NCBI RefSeq assembly: GCF_001434135.1
Contig: NZ_AZEB01000002.1
Coordinates: 62,001 to 126,000 of the forward strand
Direction of reading: 5' to 3'
DNA length: 64,000 bases
Source of the DNA: Lentilactobacillus kisonensis DSM 19906 = JCM 15041
GTDB taxonomy: Bacteria; Bacillota; Bacilli; Lactobacillales; Lactobacillaceae
This document shows positions 51,471-59,720 of the stretch, piece after piece; position 1 is the first letter of the stretch; each line of letters begins with the position of its first letter. Both the position numbers and the translations under genes were made by a program. Below the pieces are notes generated by a model. It was given only the letters and a program-made list of their open reading frames with translations, did not search any database and had not been told where the DNA came from.

Positions 51471-52885
51471 TGTCAATGCTTAAAACGATTGCCTCCTTAA
51501 TTTATTTATTGTCGGCAGTTTGCTACGTCATTGGTGTTCACATGATGCGTTCACCCAAAACGGCACGTAAGGGTAATTTGCTGTCCGGTTTAGGAATGGC
51601 GATGGCGGTTGTGATGATCTTAGTGGAAATTATTGCTAAGGGTACGATCACAACGATTGGCTGGGCGGTTTTGTTTGCCGGCCTGTTAATTGGTATTTTG
51701 TACGGGGTTATTAAGGCCCGCAAAGTCCCAATGACCGACGTGCCTCAATTAGTATCGCTATTTAACGCCGTTGGTGGTGGTGCTGCTGCAACCATTGGGA
51801 TTTTTGATTACACCAATGAAGCGGTCGGGACCTCTTTAAGTTTGGCTTTTTCAATTCCGGTACTGCTAGATATTATTATTGGTGGTATTACCTTTTCAGG
51901 ATCGCTAATTGCGACTGGTAAATTGTCAGGTCACGTTTCTGGCAAGCCAATTGCCTTTCCAGGCGATAAACTTCTAAATGGAATCGCTGTTTTTGCAATC
52001 ATCATTGCTGGCGTGTGGATGATTGGGTTCCCGTCCGCTTATTGGCCAATGATTCTGGCATTATGTGCAAGTTTGATTTTCGGCCTCTTAATGACACTGC
52101 CAATTGGTGGTGCCGATATGCCGGTGGTTGTTTCGCTGTTAAACGCGTTTACGGGTCTGGCAGTTGCCTTTGCTGGGTTTGTCATTGATAATCAAGTCTT
52201 AATCATTGCCGGAGCATTAGTTGGAGCTGCCGGAACGATTTTGACCCTGCAGATGGCGGAAGCGATGAACCGGTCAGTTGCGAATATTATTGCTGGTGGT
52301 TTTGGCGGTGGTGAATCTAGCACTGGCGGGGCTGGCGATGATGTTCCGGTCAATGTTAAGAAAACCAGTCCCGACGATGTTGGGATGCAGTTGGCTTATG
52401 CCCATAATGTCATGATTGTGCCTGGTTATGGCTTGGCGGCTGCTCAGGCACAACATGAAGTGGCTGAGCTGGCCAAGTTGTTAACAGATGCTGATATTAA
52501 CGTCAACTACGCAATTCACCCAGTTGCTGGTCGGATGCCTGGTCATATGAACGTGCTATTGGCGGATGTTAACGTGCCGTACGATCAGATGAAACAATTA
52601 GATGAAGCCAATTCAATGTTTGAAAATACGGATATCTCATTGGTCATCGGGGCAAACGACGTCACCAACCCATTGGCTCGGGAGAAGGGCAATGCAATTT
52701 CTGGGATGCCAATCTTAGATGTTGATAAGTCCAAATCGGTTGTTGTGATTAAACGTTCGATGAGCACCGGTTATGCAGGCGTTCAAAACCCACTGTTTAG
52801 TGAAGATCAAACCAGTATGATGTTTGCGGACGCTAAGAAGGGCCTGCAGGAGATTATTGCGGCGACGAAGGGATATTTAGAGTGA
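51470..52885 (+). CDS. pntB: NAD(P) transhydrogenase beta subunit
   Basis: 471 residues: about eight to nine membrane helices (domain II), then the NADP-binding domain III (from about residue 295), with VMIVPGYGLAAAQAQHEVAEL, HPVAGRMPGHMNVLLA and GANDVTNPLA visible. It makes NADPH for biosynthesis and redox defence. The stop TGA lies in the left end of a type B repeat, GAGTGAGCAG. Confidence 0.94.
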   Translation: MSMLKTIASLIYLLSAVCYVIGVHMMRSPKTARKGNLLSGLGMAMAVVMILVEIIAKGTITTIGWAVLFAGLLIGILYGVIKARKVPMTDVPQLVSLFNAVGGGAAATIGIFDYTNEAVGTSLSLAFSIPVLLDIIIGGITFSGSLIATGKLSGHVSGKPIAFPGDKLLNGIAVFAIIIAGVWMIGFPSAYWPMILALCASLIFGLLMTLPIGGADMPVVVSLLNAFTGLAVAFAGFVIDNQVLIIAGALVGAAGTILTLQMAEAMNRSVANIIAGGFGGGESSTGGAGDDVPVNVKKTSPDDVGMQLAYAHNVMIVPGYGLAAAQAQHEVAELAKLLTDADINVNYAIHPVAGRMPGHMNVLLADVNVPYDQMKQLDEANSMFENTDISLVIGANDVTNPLAREKGNAISGMPILDVDKSKSVVVIKRSMSTGYAGVQNPLFSEDQTSMMFADAKKGLQEIIAATKGYLE

Positions 52886-53098
52886 GCAGAGTGCGGAACC
52901 AAGCGTTTAGAAAGCGGAGCCTAAGTTACTCCGTTCAGAAATCCCGGGTTTGGATTTTTGAACGGAGTAGCTTAGGTGCAGCTTTCTGCTTGGTGTAGCA
53001 CGTTTCTGCAATGTTGCCAAGAAATAGAAATCCCTGGGCTTGGGATTTTTGAGCGGGACGGCTTAGGTGCAGACTTCTGCTTTGCGGAGCGGTCCTTA
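52881..53098 (+). repeat. Type B composite repeat supplying the pntB stop codon
   Basis: AGTGAGCAGAG runs straight into TGCGGAACCAAGCG, so the first CAAAGCGGTTA block of the outer left arm is deleted. Inner palindrome as in 42537 and 46836. After GCACGTTTCTGCAATGTTGCC comes an outer half with AGAAATCCCTGGG and right end GCGGAGCGGTCCTTA. Confidence 0.88.
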
Positions 53099-53192
53099 AC
53101 CCATAAAATGTCGAACGATCAGGTCTGTGATGCTGAATTTGTAGGAAACGTCACTCGCAAAATTTCTCTGACAAAACTAATTAAATAGATCA

Positions 53193-53240
53193 AAAAAGAG
53201 CAGCCAGGAAACCATGCAACGATTTTCTGGCTGCTCTTTA
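53193..53240 (-). terminator. Terminator of the AraC-family gene
   Basis: On the minus strand AGAGCAGCCAG pairs with CTGGCTGCTCT and is followed by TTTTTT. It overlaps the last codon of the regulator. Confidence 0.8.
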
Positions 53241-54455
53241 CGATTCTCGACGATTAGAATTATTCCGGTAAGCCAGCGGCGTCTTTCCAACCAGTTGTTT
53301 AAATACCTTAATAAAATAAGTAACATTATTAAATCCAGTCATCAACGCAATATCAGTTATTGAAGGTGTCTTTCTAACTAAGTACTTCTTGGCTTCGGCT
53401 ACCCGGCGGTTATTAATGTAATCGGTGATAGTCAAACCAACGGCTTCTTTGAACTTTCTTGAAAGATAGGTTGGGTTAGTTCCAACCTCGGTGGCAATTT
53501 GCTGTAAGGCGATGTGGTGACCTAAATTGAGTAGCATGTAATCAATTGCTCGTTTGATCATTGGACTATAACCATTCGTAGAAAGGGTAGCGACTAATTT
53601 GCAATAGGCTAATGCCATTGCAGTTGTTAGGGATTGAAGTCCGGTGACAGTGTTCTGGCGTTCAATTAGAAGCGCGTATTTTTCAGAAATTGCGTTTAAG
53701 TATACCGGATGAACGCCACCTTGATGAGCGGCAATGCGGCAAAGGGTGTTGTAGACAAAACAAATGTTTTTAGTTGATCTGAGTGGCTTGTTGGGAATCC
53801 GATTAGAAAATAGCTCAGTGATTCTATTGATTGATGAGTTCTGTTGTTTGACTGCCAGCTCATCGCCTGAAGCAATGGCAGTCATTAATGCTTGTTCTGC
53901 GGCGTAACGGCGCTCAATTTGAGCTTTATCTTGGGCGTTAATAATTGTAATGGGGTTTGGTAGGGAGGAGGCGTTTTTTTCTGTGATGGTCGTTTGATTT
54001 GGTTGGTAGAGCTTGTGATTAAATAAATTGACCAATAAGGTCCCAATGTCACCGATTTTTGCTGGCGATAAAATTGGGAGTCCTTGATAAAACTGTTCAA
54101 GCTGGCTGCTTTCACTCACCGTCAGTGAGTTGGCAATTAAAATATTATTGAGTTCATCATGGCTGACTGTTTTAGTAATGAAGGGGCCAGCAACGATGAT
54201 TCCTGTTTTTGGGGCCATCGTGGTTAATTTAATGATTAGATATTCTAATTTTGTGGCAGCAATGTAGTGGTTATAACCAGAAGAATTGAGAGAATTGCTT
54301 AATTTCTTAAATGGGAATGAACCATAGAATTTAGTTGCGGCACGGTCGTCAGTTAACGTAATCAGTGGCTGGCCATCTGGGTTATAGACAGTGATATCAA
54401 TGCCAGTTGCCGAATAAAATAGTTTGGCAGTGCGCTGGTAATCGGCTTTTTTCAA
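53238..54455 (-). CDS. AraC-family regulator with N-terminal sensor domain
   Basis: 405 residues. N-terminal 150 form a PocR/GAF-like sensor (RTAKLFYSATGIDITVYNPDGQPLI, GIIVAGPFITKTVSHDEL). A helical middle follows, then two helix-turn-helix motifs in the last 100 residues (LQQIATEVGTNPTYLSRKFKEAVGLTITDYINNRRVAEAKKYL and SITDIALMTGFNNVTYFIKVFKQLVGKTPLAYR). It is divergent from uidA and probably activates it in response to a glucuronide or related sugar, judging by position only. Start at 54455 with AAGGAGCTG. Confidence 0.85.
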   Translation of the reverse strand: MKKADYQRTAKLFYSATGIDITVYNPDGQPLITLTDDRAATKFYGSFPFKKLSNSLNSSGYNHYIAATKLEYLIIKLTTMAPKTGIIVAGPFITKTVSHDELNNILIANSLTVSESSQLEQFYQGLPILSPAKIGDIGTLLVNLFNHKLYQPNQTTITEKNASSLPNPITIINAQDKAQIERRYAAEQALMTAIASGDELAVKQQNSSINRITELFSNRIPNKPLRSTKNICFVYNTLCRIAAHQGGVHPVYLNAISEKYALLIERQNTVTGLQSLTTAMALAYCKLVATLSTNGYSPMIKRAIDYMLLNLGHHIALQQIATEVGTNPTYLSRKFKEAVGLTITDYINNRRVAEAKKYLVRKTPSITDIALMTGFNNVTYFIKVFKQLVGKTPLAYRNNSNRRES

Positions 54456-54473
54456 AAAATCAGCTCCTTAAAA

Positions 54474-54487
54474 TGACAACGGTTACA
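54474..54487. promoter_or_regulatory. cre-like site between AraC-family gene and uidA
   Basis: TGACAACGGTTACA matches the relaxed cre consensus TGWNANCGNTNWCA at all fixed positions. It lies between the two divergent starts, near the regulator. Confidence 0.55.
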
Positions 54488-54615
54488 CAAAAGTAATGAT
54501 ACAACTATTTATGTAAAAATAGTATAAGAATTTTAACTCAACTTCCGTTATGATTTACTCATCGAAGAAATGATAGTAACGATGTTGGTTAAAATTTGAA
54601 TGGAGGAATTCATTA

Positions 54616-56430
54616 ATGCTATACCCAATTGCAACCCCAACCAGAGCACTTTTAGATTTATCAGGTCTTTGGAAATTTATGATTGATGAAGAATTGACCC
54701 CAATAGACGTTAATAAGCCTTTGCCAACGGAAGATGTGATTTCCGTCCCAGCGTCATTTAATGACCAGACGGCGTCGCAAAAGATTCGCGACCATTCCGG
54801 TTATGTTTGGTATGAAACCAATTTTGAAATTGCAAAACCATTACGTTCACAGCGGTTAGTTTTGAGATTTGGATCTGCCACTCACGAAGCGTGGGTTTAT
54901 CTAAACGGTCAAGAAATTACCCATCATAAGGGCGGCTTTACGCCGTTTGAAGTTGAAATTAATGACTATCTACAGGATAGTAACAACCGCTTGACGGTTA
55001 AGCTGAGTAACTTACTCGATTATTCAACGTTGCCGGTTGGCCATTATAGTGAATCAAAGGATGAGAACGGCCATATTGTCCGCAAAGTGGATGAGAACTT
55101 TGACTTCTTCAACTATGCTGGCCTGCAACGCCCGGTTAAAATTTACTCAACCCCTCAAGCACACATTGATGATATTGTGATTGTCCCGAGCGTTGATCTG
55201 GCTGATCATTCAGCTAGTGTTCACACAACTGTTAAATCAAGTGATGACTTCGACGAAATTCACGTGGCCATTTTGGACCAGGCGGGCAAAGTCGTTACTA
55301 GTGGCACTGGCGAGGATCAAACATTAGCGATTCGTGATGTTAAGTTGTGGCAGCCCTTAAACGCTTACCTCTATACGGCCAAGGTTGACGGCATTCAAAA
55401 TGGAAAGGTTGTGGATACTTATTCAGAACCATTTGGTGTTCGTAAAATTGAGGTCAAGAATGGACAGTTCCTAATTAACGGCGAACCCTTTTACTTTAAG
55501 GGGTTTGGTAAGCACGAAGATACCTATGTTCACGGCCGGGGATTCAACGAACCGGTGAACGTCTTAGATATTAACCTGATGAAGGATATGGGCGCTAATT
55601 CGTTTAGAACTTCGCATTATCCTTATTCAGAGGAAATGATGCGTTTGTGTGACCGGGAAGGAATCGTTGTCATTGATGAAACCACCGCGGTTGGATTGAT
55701 GGTAACGTTTGGCTTTGACGTGAATATGTTTGCCGACGACGATTATGAGGATACAACTTGGAAAGAGTTAAAGACTGCTGAAGCCCATCGGCAAGTCATC
55801 CGGGAATTAATTGATCGGGATAAAAACCACGCGTCTGTCGTGATGTGGTCAATCGCAAATGAAGCAGCGACATTTTCGAAAGGGGCTCATGATTACTTCA
55901 AGCCGTTATTCGATGAAGCCCGTGAGTTAGATCCCCAGAAGCGACCATGTACGTATACGAGTATTATGATGGCAACCCCAAAGACGGATGAATGTATTGA
56001 TTTGGTTGATGTCATCGCATTGAACCGATACTATGGCTGGTACATTGGCAATGGTGATTTGAAGACAGCTGAAACGGCAACCCGGGATGAATTGAAGGAA
56101 TATCAAAAGCAGTATCCTGACAAGCCAATTATGTACACGGAATACGGTGCTGATACGGTTGCGGGTCTTCATAGCAAATACGGCGAACCATTCTCGGAAG
56201 AATTCCAAGAGGATTATTACCGGATGTCCAGTAAGGTCTTTGACGAAATTCCAAATTTTGTTGGCGAACAGCTGTGGAATTTTGCAGACTTCCAAACTAA
56301 ATTTGGTATTCAGAGGGTTCAAGGCAACAAAAAGGGAATCTTCACAAGAGCAAGGGAACCAAAGATGGTTGTTCGCTATCTGAAGAATCGTTGGACGGGA
56401 ATTCCGAATTTGGGGTACAAGACTAAGTGA
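54616..56430 (+). CDS. uidA: Beta-glucuronidase (GH2)
   Basis: 604 residues, usual length for GH2 beta-glucuronidase. N-terminal sugar-binding jelly roll (LSGLWKFMIDEE), immunoglobulin-like domain, then the catalytic barrel. Acid/base Glu is in WSIANEAAT and the nucleophile Glu in MYTEYGADT. The motif QGNKKGIFTR carries the Asn-x-Lys pair that reads the glucuronate carboxylate, separating it from galactosidases. Cytosolic, no signal peptide. ATGGAGGAATTC precedes the ATG. The stop is the TGA of the following repeat's AGTGAGC end. Confidence 0.93.
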   Translation: MLYPIATPTRALLDLSGLWKFMIDEELTPIDVNKPLPTEDVISVPASFNDQTASQKIRDHSGYVWYETNFEIAKPLRSQRLVLRFGSATHEAWVYLNGQEITHHKGGFTPFEVEINDYLQDSNNRLTVKLSNLLDYSTLPVGHYSESKDENGHIVRKVDENFDFFNYAGLQRPVKIYSTPQAHIDDIVIVPSVDLADHSASVHTTVKSSDDFDEIHVAILDQAGKVVTSGTGEDQTLAIRDVKLWQPLNAYLYTAKVDGIQNGKVVDTYSEPFGVRKIEVKNGQFLINGEPFYFKGFGKHEDTYVHGRGFNEPVNVLDINLMKDMGANSFRTSHYPYSEEMMRLCDREGIVVIDETTAVGLMVTFGFDVNMFADDDYEDTTWKELKTAEAHRQVIRELIDRDKNHASVVMWSIANEAATFSKGAHDYFKPLFDEARELDPQKRPCTYTSIMMATPKTDECIDLVDVIALNRYYGWYIGNGDLKTAETATRDELKEYQKQYPDKPIMYTEYGADTVAGLHSKYGEPFSEEFQEDYYRMSSKVFDEIPNFVGEQLWNFADFQTKFGIQRVQGNKKGIFTRAREPKMVVRYLKNRWTGIPNLGYKTK

Positions 56431-56544
56431 GCGGAGCAAAGCGGTTAGAAGCTGGAGCCTAAGCCATCACGACCGGAAATCCCGGTTTTGGATTTTTGGT
56501 CGTGATGGCTTAGGTGCAAGCTTCTGCTTTGCGGAGCGGTCCTA
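56426..56544 (+). repeat. Type A palindromic repeat supplying the uidA stop codon
   Basis: Arms GAAGCT/AGCTTC, CCTAAG/CTTAGG, central CATCACGACC/GGTCGTGATG. Right end GCGGAGCGGTCCTA. Its TGA (56428-56430) is the uidA stop. Confidence 0.92.
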
Positions 56545-56574
56545 ATCTATGTAGCCTAGAGCAACTACTAAGAC

Positions 56575-56640
56575 GGGGTTGGGTTTGAGGCAGAGAAGGC
56601 TTCGGTGCAAGTTTCTGCTTTGCGAAAGCAATCCCAATCT
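56575..56640 (+). repeat. Right-half repeat remnant
   Basis: GAGAAGGCTTCGGTGCAAG and TTTCTGCTTTGCGAAAGC match the right half of a type A unit without a left partner. The phrase ATCTATGTARCCTAGA occurs before and after it. The remainder of the gap to 56884 holds only the terminator. Confidence 0.6.
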
Positions 56641-56762
56641 ATGTAACCTAGAACAATCACCAGATAGGTGACATTTCCGTCGTACCAAATTAGCACGTTC
56701 CGCATTATTCAAAAAGCCTTCGCCAACAGATCACCTCACTAAATAAAATCAAGCTAACTCAT

Positions 56763-56798
56763 GAAGCTCCGAGAGTAATTATTCCCTCTCGAGGCTTC
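56763..56798 (+). terminator. Intrinsic terminator upstream of the antiporter operon
   Basis: GAAGCTCCGAGAG pairs with CTCTCGAGGCTTC, with a two-base bulge, followed by TTTTTG. Confidence 0.8.
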
Positions 56799-56883
56799 TT
56801 TTTGTTAAGGCGACCAATCGATTATGTTAAACTGAGTACAATCATTATTTACGAAATCGTCAAGACAGAATAGGAAGAGATAG

Positions 56884-58023
56884 ATGGGGTTTATTGGGCA
56901 AATTGCGTTAATTTTAATAGCAACTCTGCTTGCTGCAGCAATTAGTCAACGAGTAGGGATGCCGGCCGTTATCGGGCAGCTAATCGTTGGCGTGATTCTG
57001 GGACCGGGCGTTTTTGGTATCTTGCAAAACACTCATTTGATGCATGCTGGTTCTGAAATCGGAGTTATCATTTTAATGTTTATTGCAGGGATCGAAAGTG
57101 ATTTGGATCTGCTTAAGAAATATTTTAAGCCAGCCATCAGTGTCGCAGCAATTGGGGTTTTATTTCCAATGGTTGCGTTCTATGCTTATGGGGAGTTGAT
57201 GGGTCAAGGATTTGAGCGGGCGATCTTTTGGGGCGTCATTTTCGCAGCAACTTCCGTTTCAATTAGTGTGGAGGTATTGCGGGAATTTAAGAAGCTTAAC
57301 ACAAAGGAAGGTGCTACGATCCTTGGGGCAGCAGTGGTTGATGATATTATCGCGGTTATCTTACTCAGTATCTTCGTCAGCTCATTTGGAGTCAGCGGGG
57401 ATCACGCGCCTAATTTATTGGTTGCAACGATTTTGCAGCTGATTTACTTTTTAGGAGTTATCGTATTAGTGAAATGGGTGGCGCCAGTCATCCTGCGGTT
57501 TGCGGAGCGGATTCCCGTCCATGGTTCAGTGGCAATCACATCGTTGTTTCTATGCCTCTCAATGGCATGGTTAGCTGATGTGATTGGCCTGAGTTCAGTG
57601 GTTGGCGCGTTTTTCGCTGGGGTTGCGGTTTCGCAAACTAAATTTCAAACCGAGGTTTCCAGTAGTGTGAGTTCAGTCGGCTATACGTTCTTTATTCCGA
57701 TTTTCTTTGTTAGCATTGGGCTTGATATGGAATTTAGTGGCGTGATTAAGAACCTAGGCTTTATTGTGATCATGACACTATTGGCAATTGTTACTAAACT
57801 CTTTGGTGGGGCAGTTGGCGCGGCAATAACCAAGATGGATTGGCACAGCTCATTTGTGATTGGTTCGGGGATGGTTTCCCGGGGCGAAATGGCGTTGATT
57901 ATTGCGCAAATTGGTTTGTCGGCTAACTTGATGGCTAAGAACTTATATTCCGAAATTATTATTGTCATTGTGTTATCGACAATTGTTGCGCCACTGTTAT
58001 TGAAACGGACTTTAAAAGTATAA
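56884..58023 (+). CDS. Monovalent cation:proton antiporter, CPA2 (KefB/NapA) family
   Basis: 379 residues, about 12 helices, transport domain only; the C-terminal TrkA-N domain of KefB is absent. Seen are VGMPAVIGQLIVGVILGPG, the ion-binding Asp-Asp in GAAVVDDIIAVILLS, and GMVSRGEMALIIAQIGL near the end. It exchanges Na+ or K+ for protons for pH and salt balance. GGAAGAGATAG precedes the ATG. The NUDIX gene follows after 32 bp, in a probable three-gene operon. Confidence 0.9.
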   Translation: MGFIGQIALILIATLLAAAISQRVGMPAVIGQLIVGVILGPGVFGILQNTHLMHAGSEIGVIILMFIAGIESDLDLLKKYFKPAISVAAIGVLFPMVAFYAYGELMGQGFERAIFWGVIFAATSVSISVEVLREFKKLNTKEGATILGAAVVDDIIAVILLSIFVSSFGVSGDHAPNLLVATILQLIYFLGVIVLVKWVAPVILRFAERIPVHGSVAITSLFLCLSMAWLADVIGLSSVVGAFFAGVAVSQTKFQTEVSSSVSSVGYTFFIPIFFVSIGLDMEFSGVIKNLGFIVIMTLLAIVTKLFGGAVGAAITKMDWHSSFVIGSGMVSRGEMALIIAQIGLSANLMAKNLYSEIIIVIVLSTIVAPLLLKRTLKV

Positions 58024-58055
58024 TATATGGTAAGGATTTGAAAGGAGAATGACTT

Positions 58056-58484
58056 ATGGTTACAGAATATGCAAGTGGTGCTGTTGTCTATGAGGTTAAG
58101 GACGATCAGGTTCGATACTTATTATTGAGAAGTGCGACTGATGATTTCTGGGGATTCCCCAAGGGACACGTTGAAAAAAATGAAAATTTGATTCAAACGG
58201 CGGTTCGGGAGATTCGCGAGGAAACTAACCTGAAAACGATCATTGATACGACTTTTAAGGATAAGCTTGAGTATGATATGAAAAACGGCCATCACAAGGA
58301 CGTGACGCTGTTCGTCAGCAAGGTTCATCCCGATGTCAAAGTAACTAAGCAAGATGAAGAAATTAACCAATACGGTTGGTTTAGTTATCAGGAGGCTTAC
58401 GACACGCTGTCATATGATAATCTTAAGCAGCTATTGAAACGGGCGGATAACTATATTCGTAACAAAGAAAGTATTGGGGCCTGA
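58056..58484 (+). CDS. NUDIX hydrolase, diadenosine-tetraphosphatase-like
   Basis: 142 residues. The NUDIX box reads G-x5-E-x7-REIREET at GHVEKNENLIQTAVREIREE (about residues 37-56). WGFPKGHVE and the short length match bis(5'-nucleosyl)-tetraphosphatases (asymmetric Ap4A hydrolases), which cleave Ap4A to ATP and AMP. Another nucleotide substrate is possible. AAAGGAGAATG precedes the ATG. It is followed by the GMK-like gene after 3 bp. Confidence 0.88.
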   Translation: MVTEYASGAVVYEVKDDQVRYLLLRSATDDFWGFPKGHVEKNENLIQTAVREIREETNLKTIIDTTFKDKLEYDMKNGHHKDVTLFVSKVHPDVKVTKQDEEINQYGWFSYQEAYDTLSYDNLKQLLKRADNYIRNKESIGA

Positions 58485-58487
58485 TGC

Positions 58488-59057
58488 ATGACTAATCGAG
58501 TGTTTGTGATAACGGGGGCAGCTGGGAGTGGTAAAACCACCGTGCGTAATTATCTCCATGATAAGTTTCATATGACTAAAGTGATTACCCATACCACGAG
58601 AAATCCCCGGGACCATGAAAAAGATGGGGTTGATTATTATTTTGAAACCAAAGAATCATTTTCTAAGAATCATTATTTGGAGTCGGTTACTTATGCTGGC
58701 AATTTCTATGGCTCATCGTATGAAGGACTAGAAGAAGCTTGGAAGAAGTCACCGTTTGCCTGTATCGTTTTAGACACTGCGGGGGCCATTACATATAAGG
58801 AAAAATTAGGCGATCAGGCGGTGATTATTTACCTTAAAGTTGGTGATACAACTGAGTTGCGGAAGCGGATGGAATGTCGGGGTGACAATTCAGCAATGGT
58901 TGCCAAACGGATTCAAAGTAAAGAATATTTACGGGATCTAGAAATGCCAGTGGCGTTAGAGGGTAAAGCTTATGAAATCGTTAATACTGATCTTCAGAAA
59001 ACCCAACGCAAAATCGATAAAGTCGTAACCCAATACCTAACCGAACCGATGGGATAG
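58488..59057 (+). CDS. Guanylate-kinase-like P-loop kinase
   Basis: 189 residues. P-loop GAAGSGKTT, the nucleotide-site segment THTTRNPRDHEKDGVDYYFETKESF and EGLEEAWKKSPFACIVLDTAGA are those of guanylate kinases. The Arg/Tyr GMP-contact motif TRxPRxxExxGxDY is conserved in outline. Lactobacilli carry a main gmk next to rpoZ, so this is probably a second, stress- or salvage-related copy. It starts 3 bp after the NUDIX stop, in one operon with it. Confidence 0.83.
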   Translation: MTNRVFVITGAAGSGKTTVRNYLHDKFHMTKVITHTTRNPRDHEKDGVDYYFETKESFSKNHYLESVTYAGNFYGSSYEGLEEAWKKSPFACIVLDTAGAITYKEKLGDQAVIIYLKVGDTTELRKRMECRGDNSAMVAKRIQSKEYLRDLEMPVALEGKAYEIVNTDLQKTQRKIDKVVTQYLTEPMG

Positions 59058-59097
59058 TTGTTGCGAGCTGTTAAATATGATAGTATTTTGTTAAATG

Positions 59098-59116
59098 GTA
59101 ATAATTACGATAATCG
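59098..59116. promoter_or_regulatory. Possible Fur/PerR/Zur-type operator
   Basis: GTAATAATTAC followed by GATAAT resembles a Fur-family box (TTATAATNATTATAA) and lies about 90 bp before the Fur-family gene, where autoregulation could occur. Match is partial. Confidence 0.3.
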
Positions 59117-59201
59117 GAATATGAAATGGACTGACTGTGGTTTGCTGGCAGATGGGAGTCGGCTAATCAAACCGCAATCAAATTTTTAGAGGTGAAATCA
59201 G

Positions 59202-59642
59202 ATGCCTTCAGCAGTTAAAGAAGCAACAAGTGTTTTAAAGAGTAATCATTTTAAAATAACAAAGCAGCGGATGGCCATGCTTGAATTTTTGGTCAATACC
59301 GCCACAAAAAAGTTCGTTGAAGTGACCAGCATTGATAATTTCATGCGGCAGACTTTTCCTAACATGAGCCATAATACGATTTACCGCAATATTTCTGAGT
59401 TTGCGGAATTAGGAATCGTTGAACGGCAAGTCCAAGGCGATCGGGCGTCAGTGAAGTTTCAGTGTGATTTTGAACAGGAACACCATCATCACTTTATTTG
59501 TAGTAACTGTGGTAAGGTGATTGAGCTAAAAGACTGCCCACTCAGCAAGGAAATCACCGACCAACTTGGTGGCTGCAAAGTAACCGGTCATTTATTTCAA
59601 ATCTATGGTCTGTGTCCTGAGTGCGCCCAACTTAACGAATAA
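59202..59642 (+). CDS. Fur-family metal-dependent regulator
   Basis: 146 residues. Winged helix ITKQRMAMLEFLVN ... SHNTIYRNISEFAELGIVERQ, then the metal/dimer domain with HHHHFIC, the Cys pair CSNCGK and the second pair CPEC near the end. The four Cys form the structural zinc site. Residues alone do not separate Fur, Zur and PerR; the EHHHHFIC segment with Asp/Glu-rich surroundings is common to all three. GAGGTGAAATC precedes the ATG. Single gene. Confidence 0.88.
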   Translation: MPSAVKEATSVLKSNHFKITKQRMAMLEFLVNTATKKFVEVTSIDNFMRQTFPNMSHNTIYRNISEFAELGIVERQVQGDRASVKFQCDFEQEHHHHFICSNCGKVIELKDCPLSKEITDQLGGCKVTGHLFQIYGLCPECAQLNE

Positions 59643-59720
59643 TTAACTAAAAATTTACCAATCGTTCAGGTTAATGTGCGATAATTGGTCTACTAAATCT
59701 GAATAAGGAAGTTTTTGTGA

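Noticed and set aside
55927-56439. 170-codon frame opposite uidA
   Set aside because: Antisense to the conserved catalytic half of beta-glucuronidase, ends in a repeat, and has no recognisable motif.
1302-56544. Integron attC sites
   Set aside because: Palindromes with conserved ends and variable centres near gene ends recall attC, but gene orientations are mixed, no integrase or GTTRRRY core is present, and housekeeping genes are involved.
1302-56544. Repeats as intrinsic terminators
   Set aside because: The stems are strong, but copies lack a following T tract, and several lie between an attenuator and its gene or inside likely operons, where termination would be harmful.
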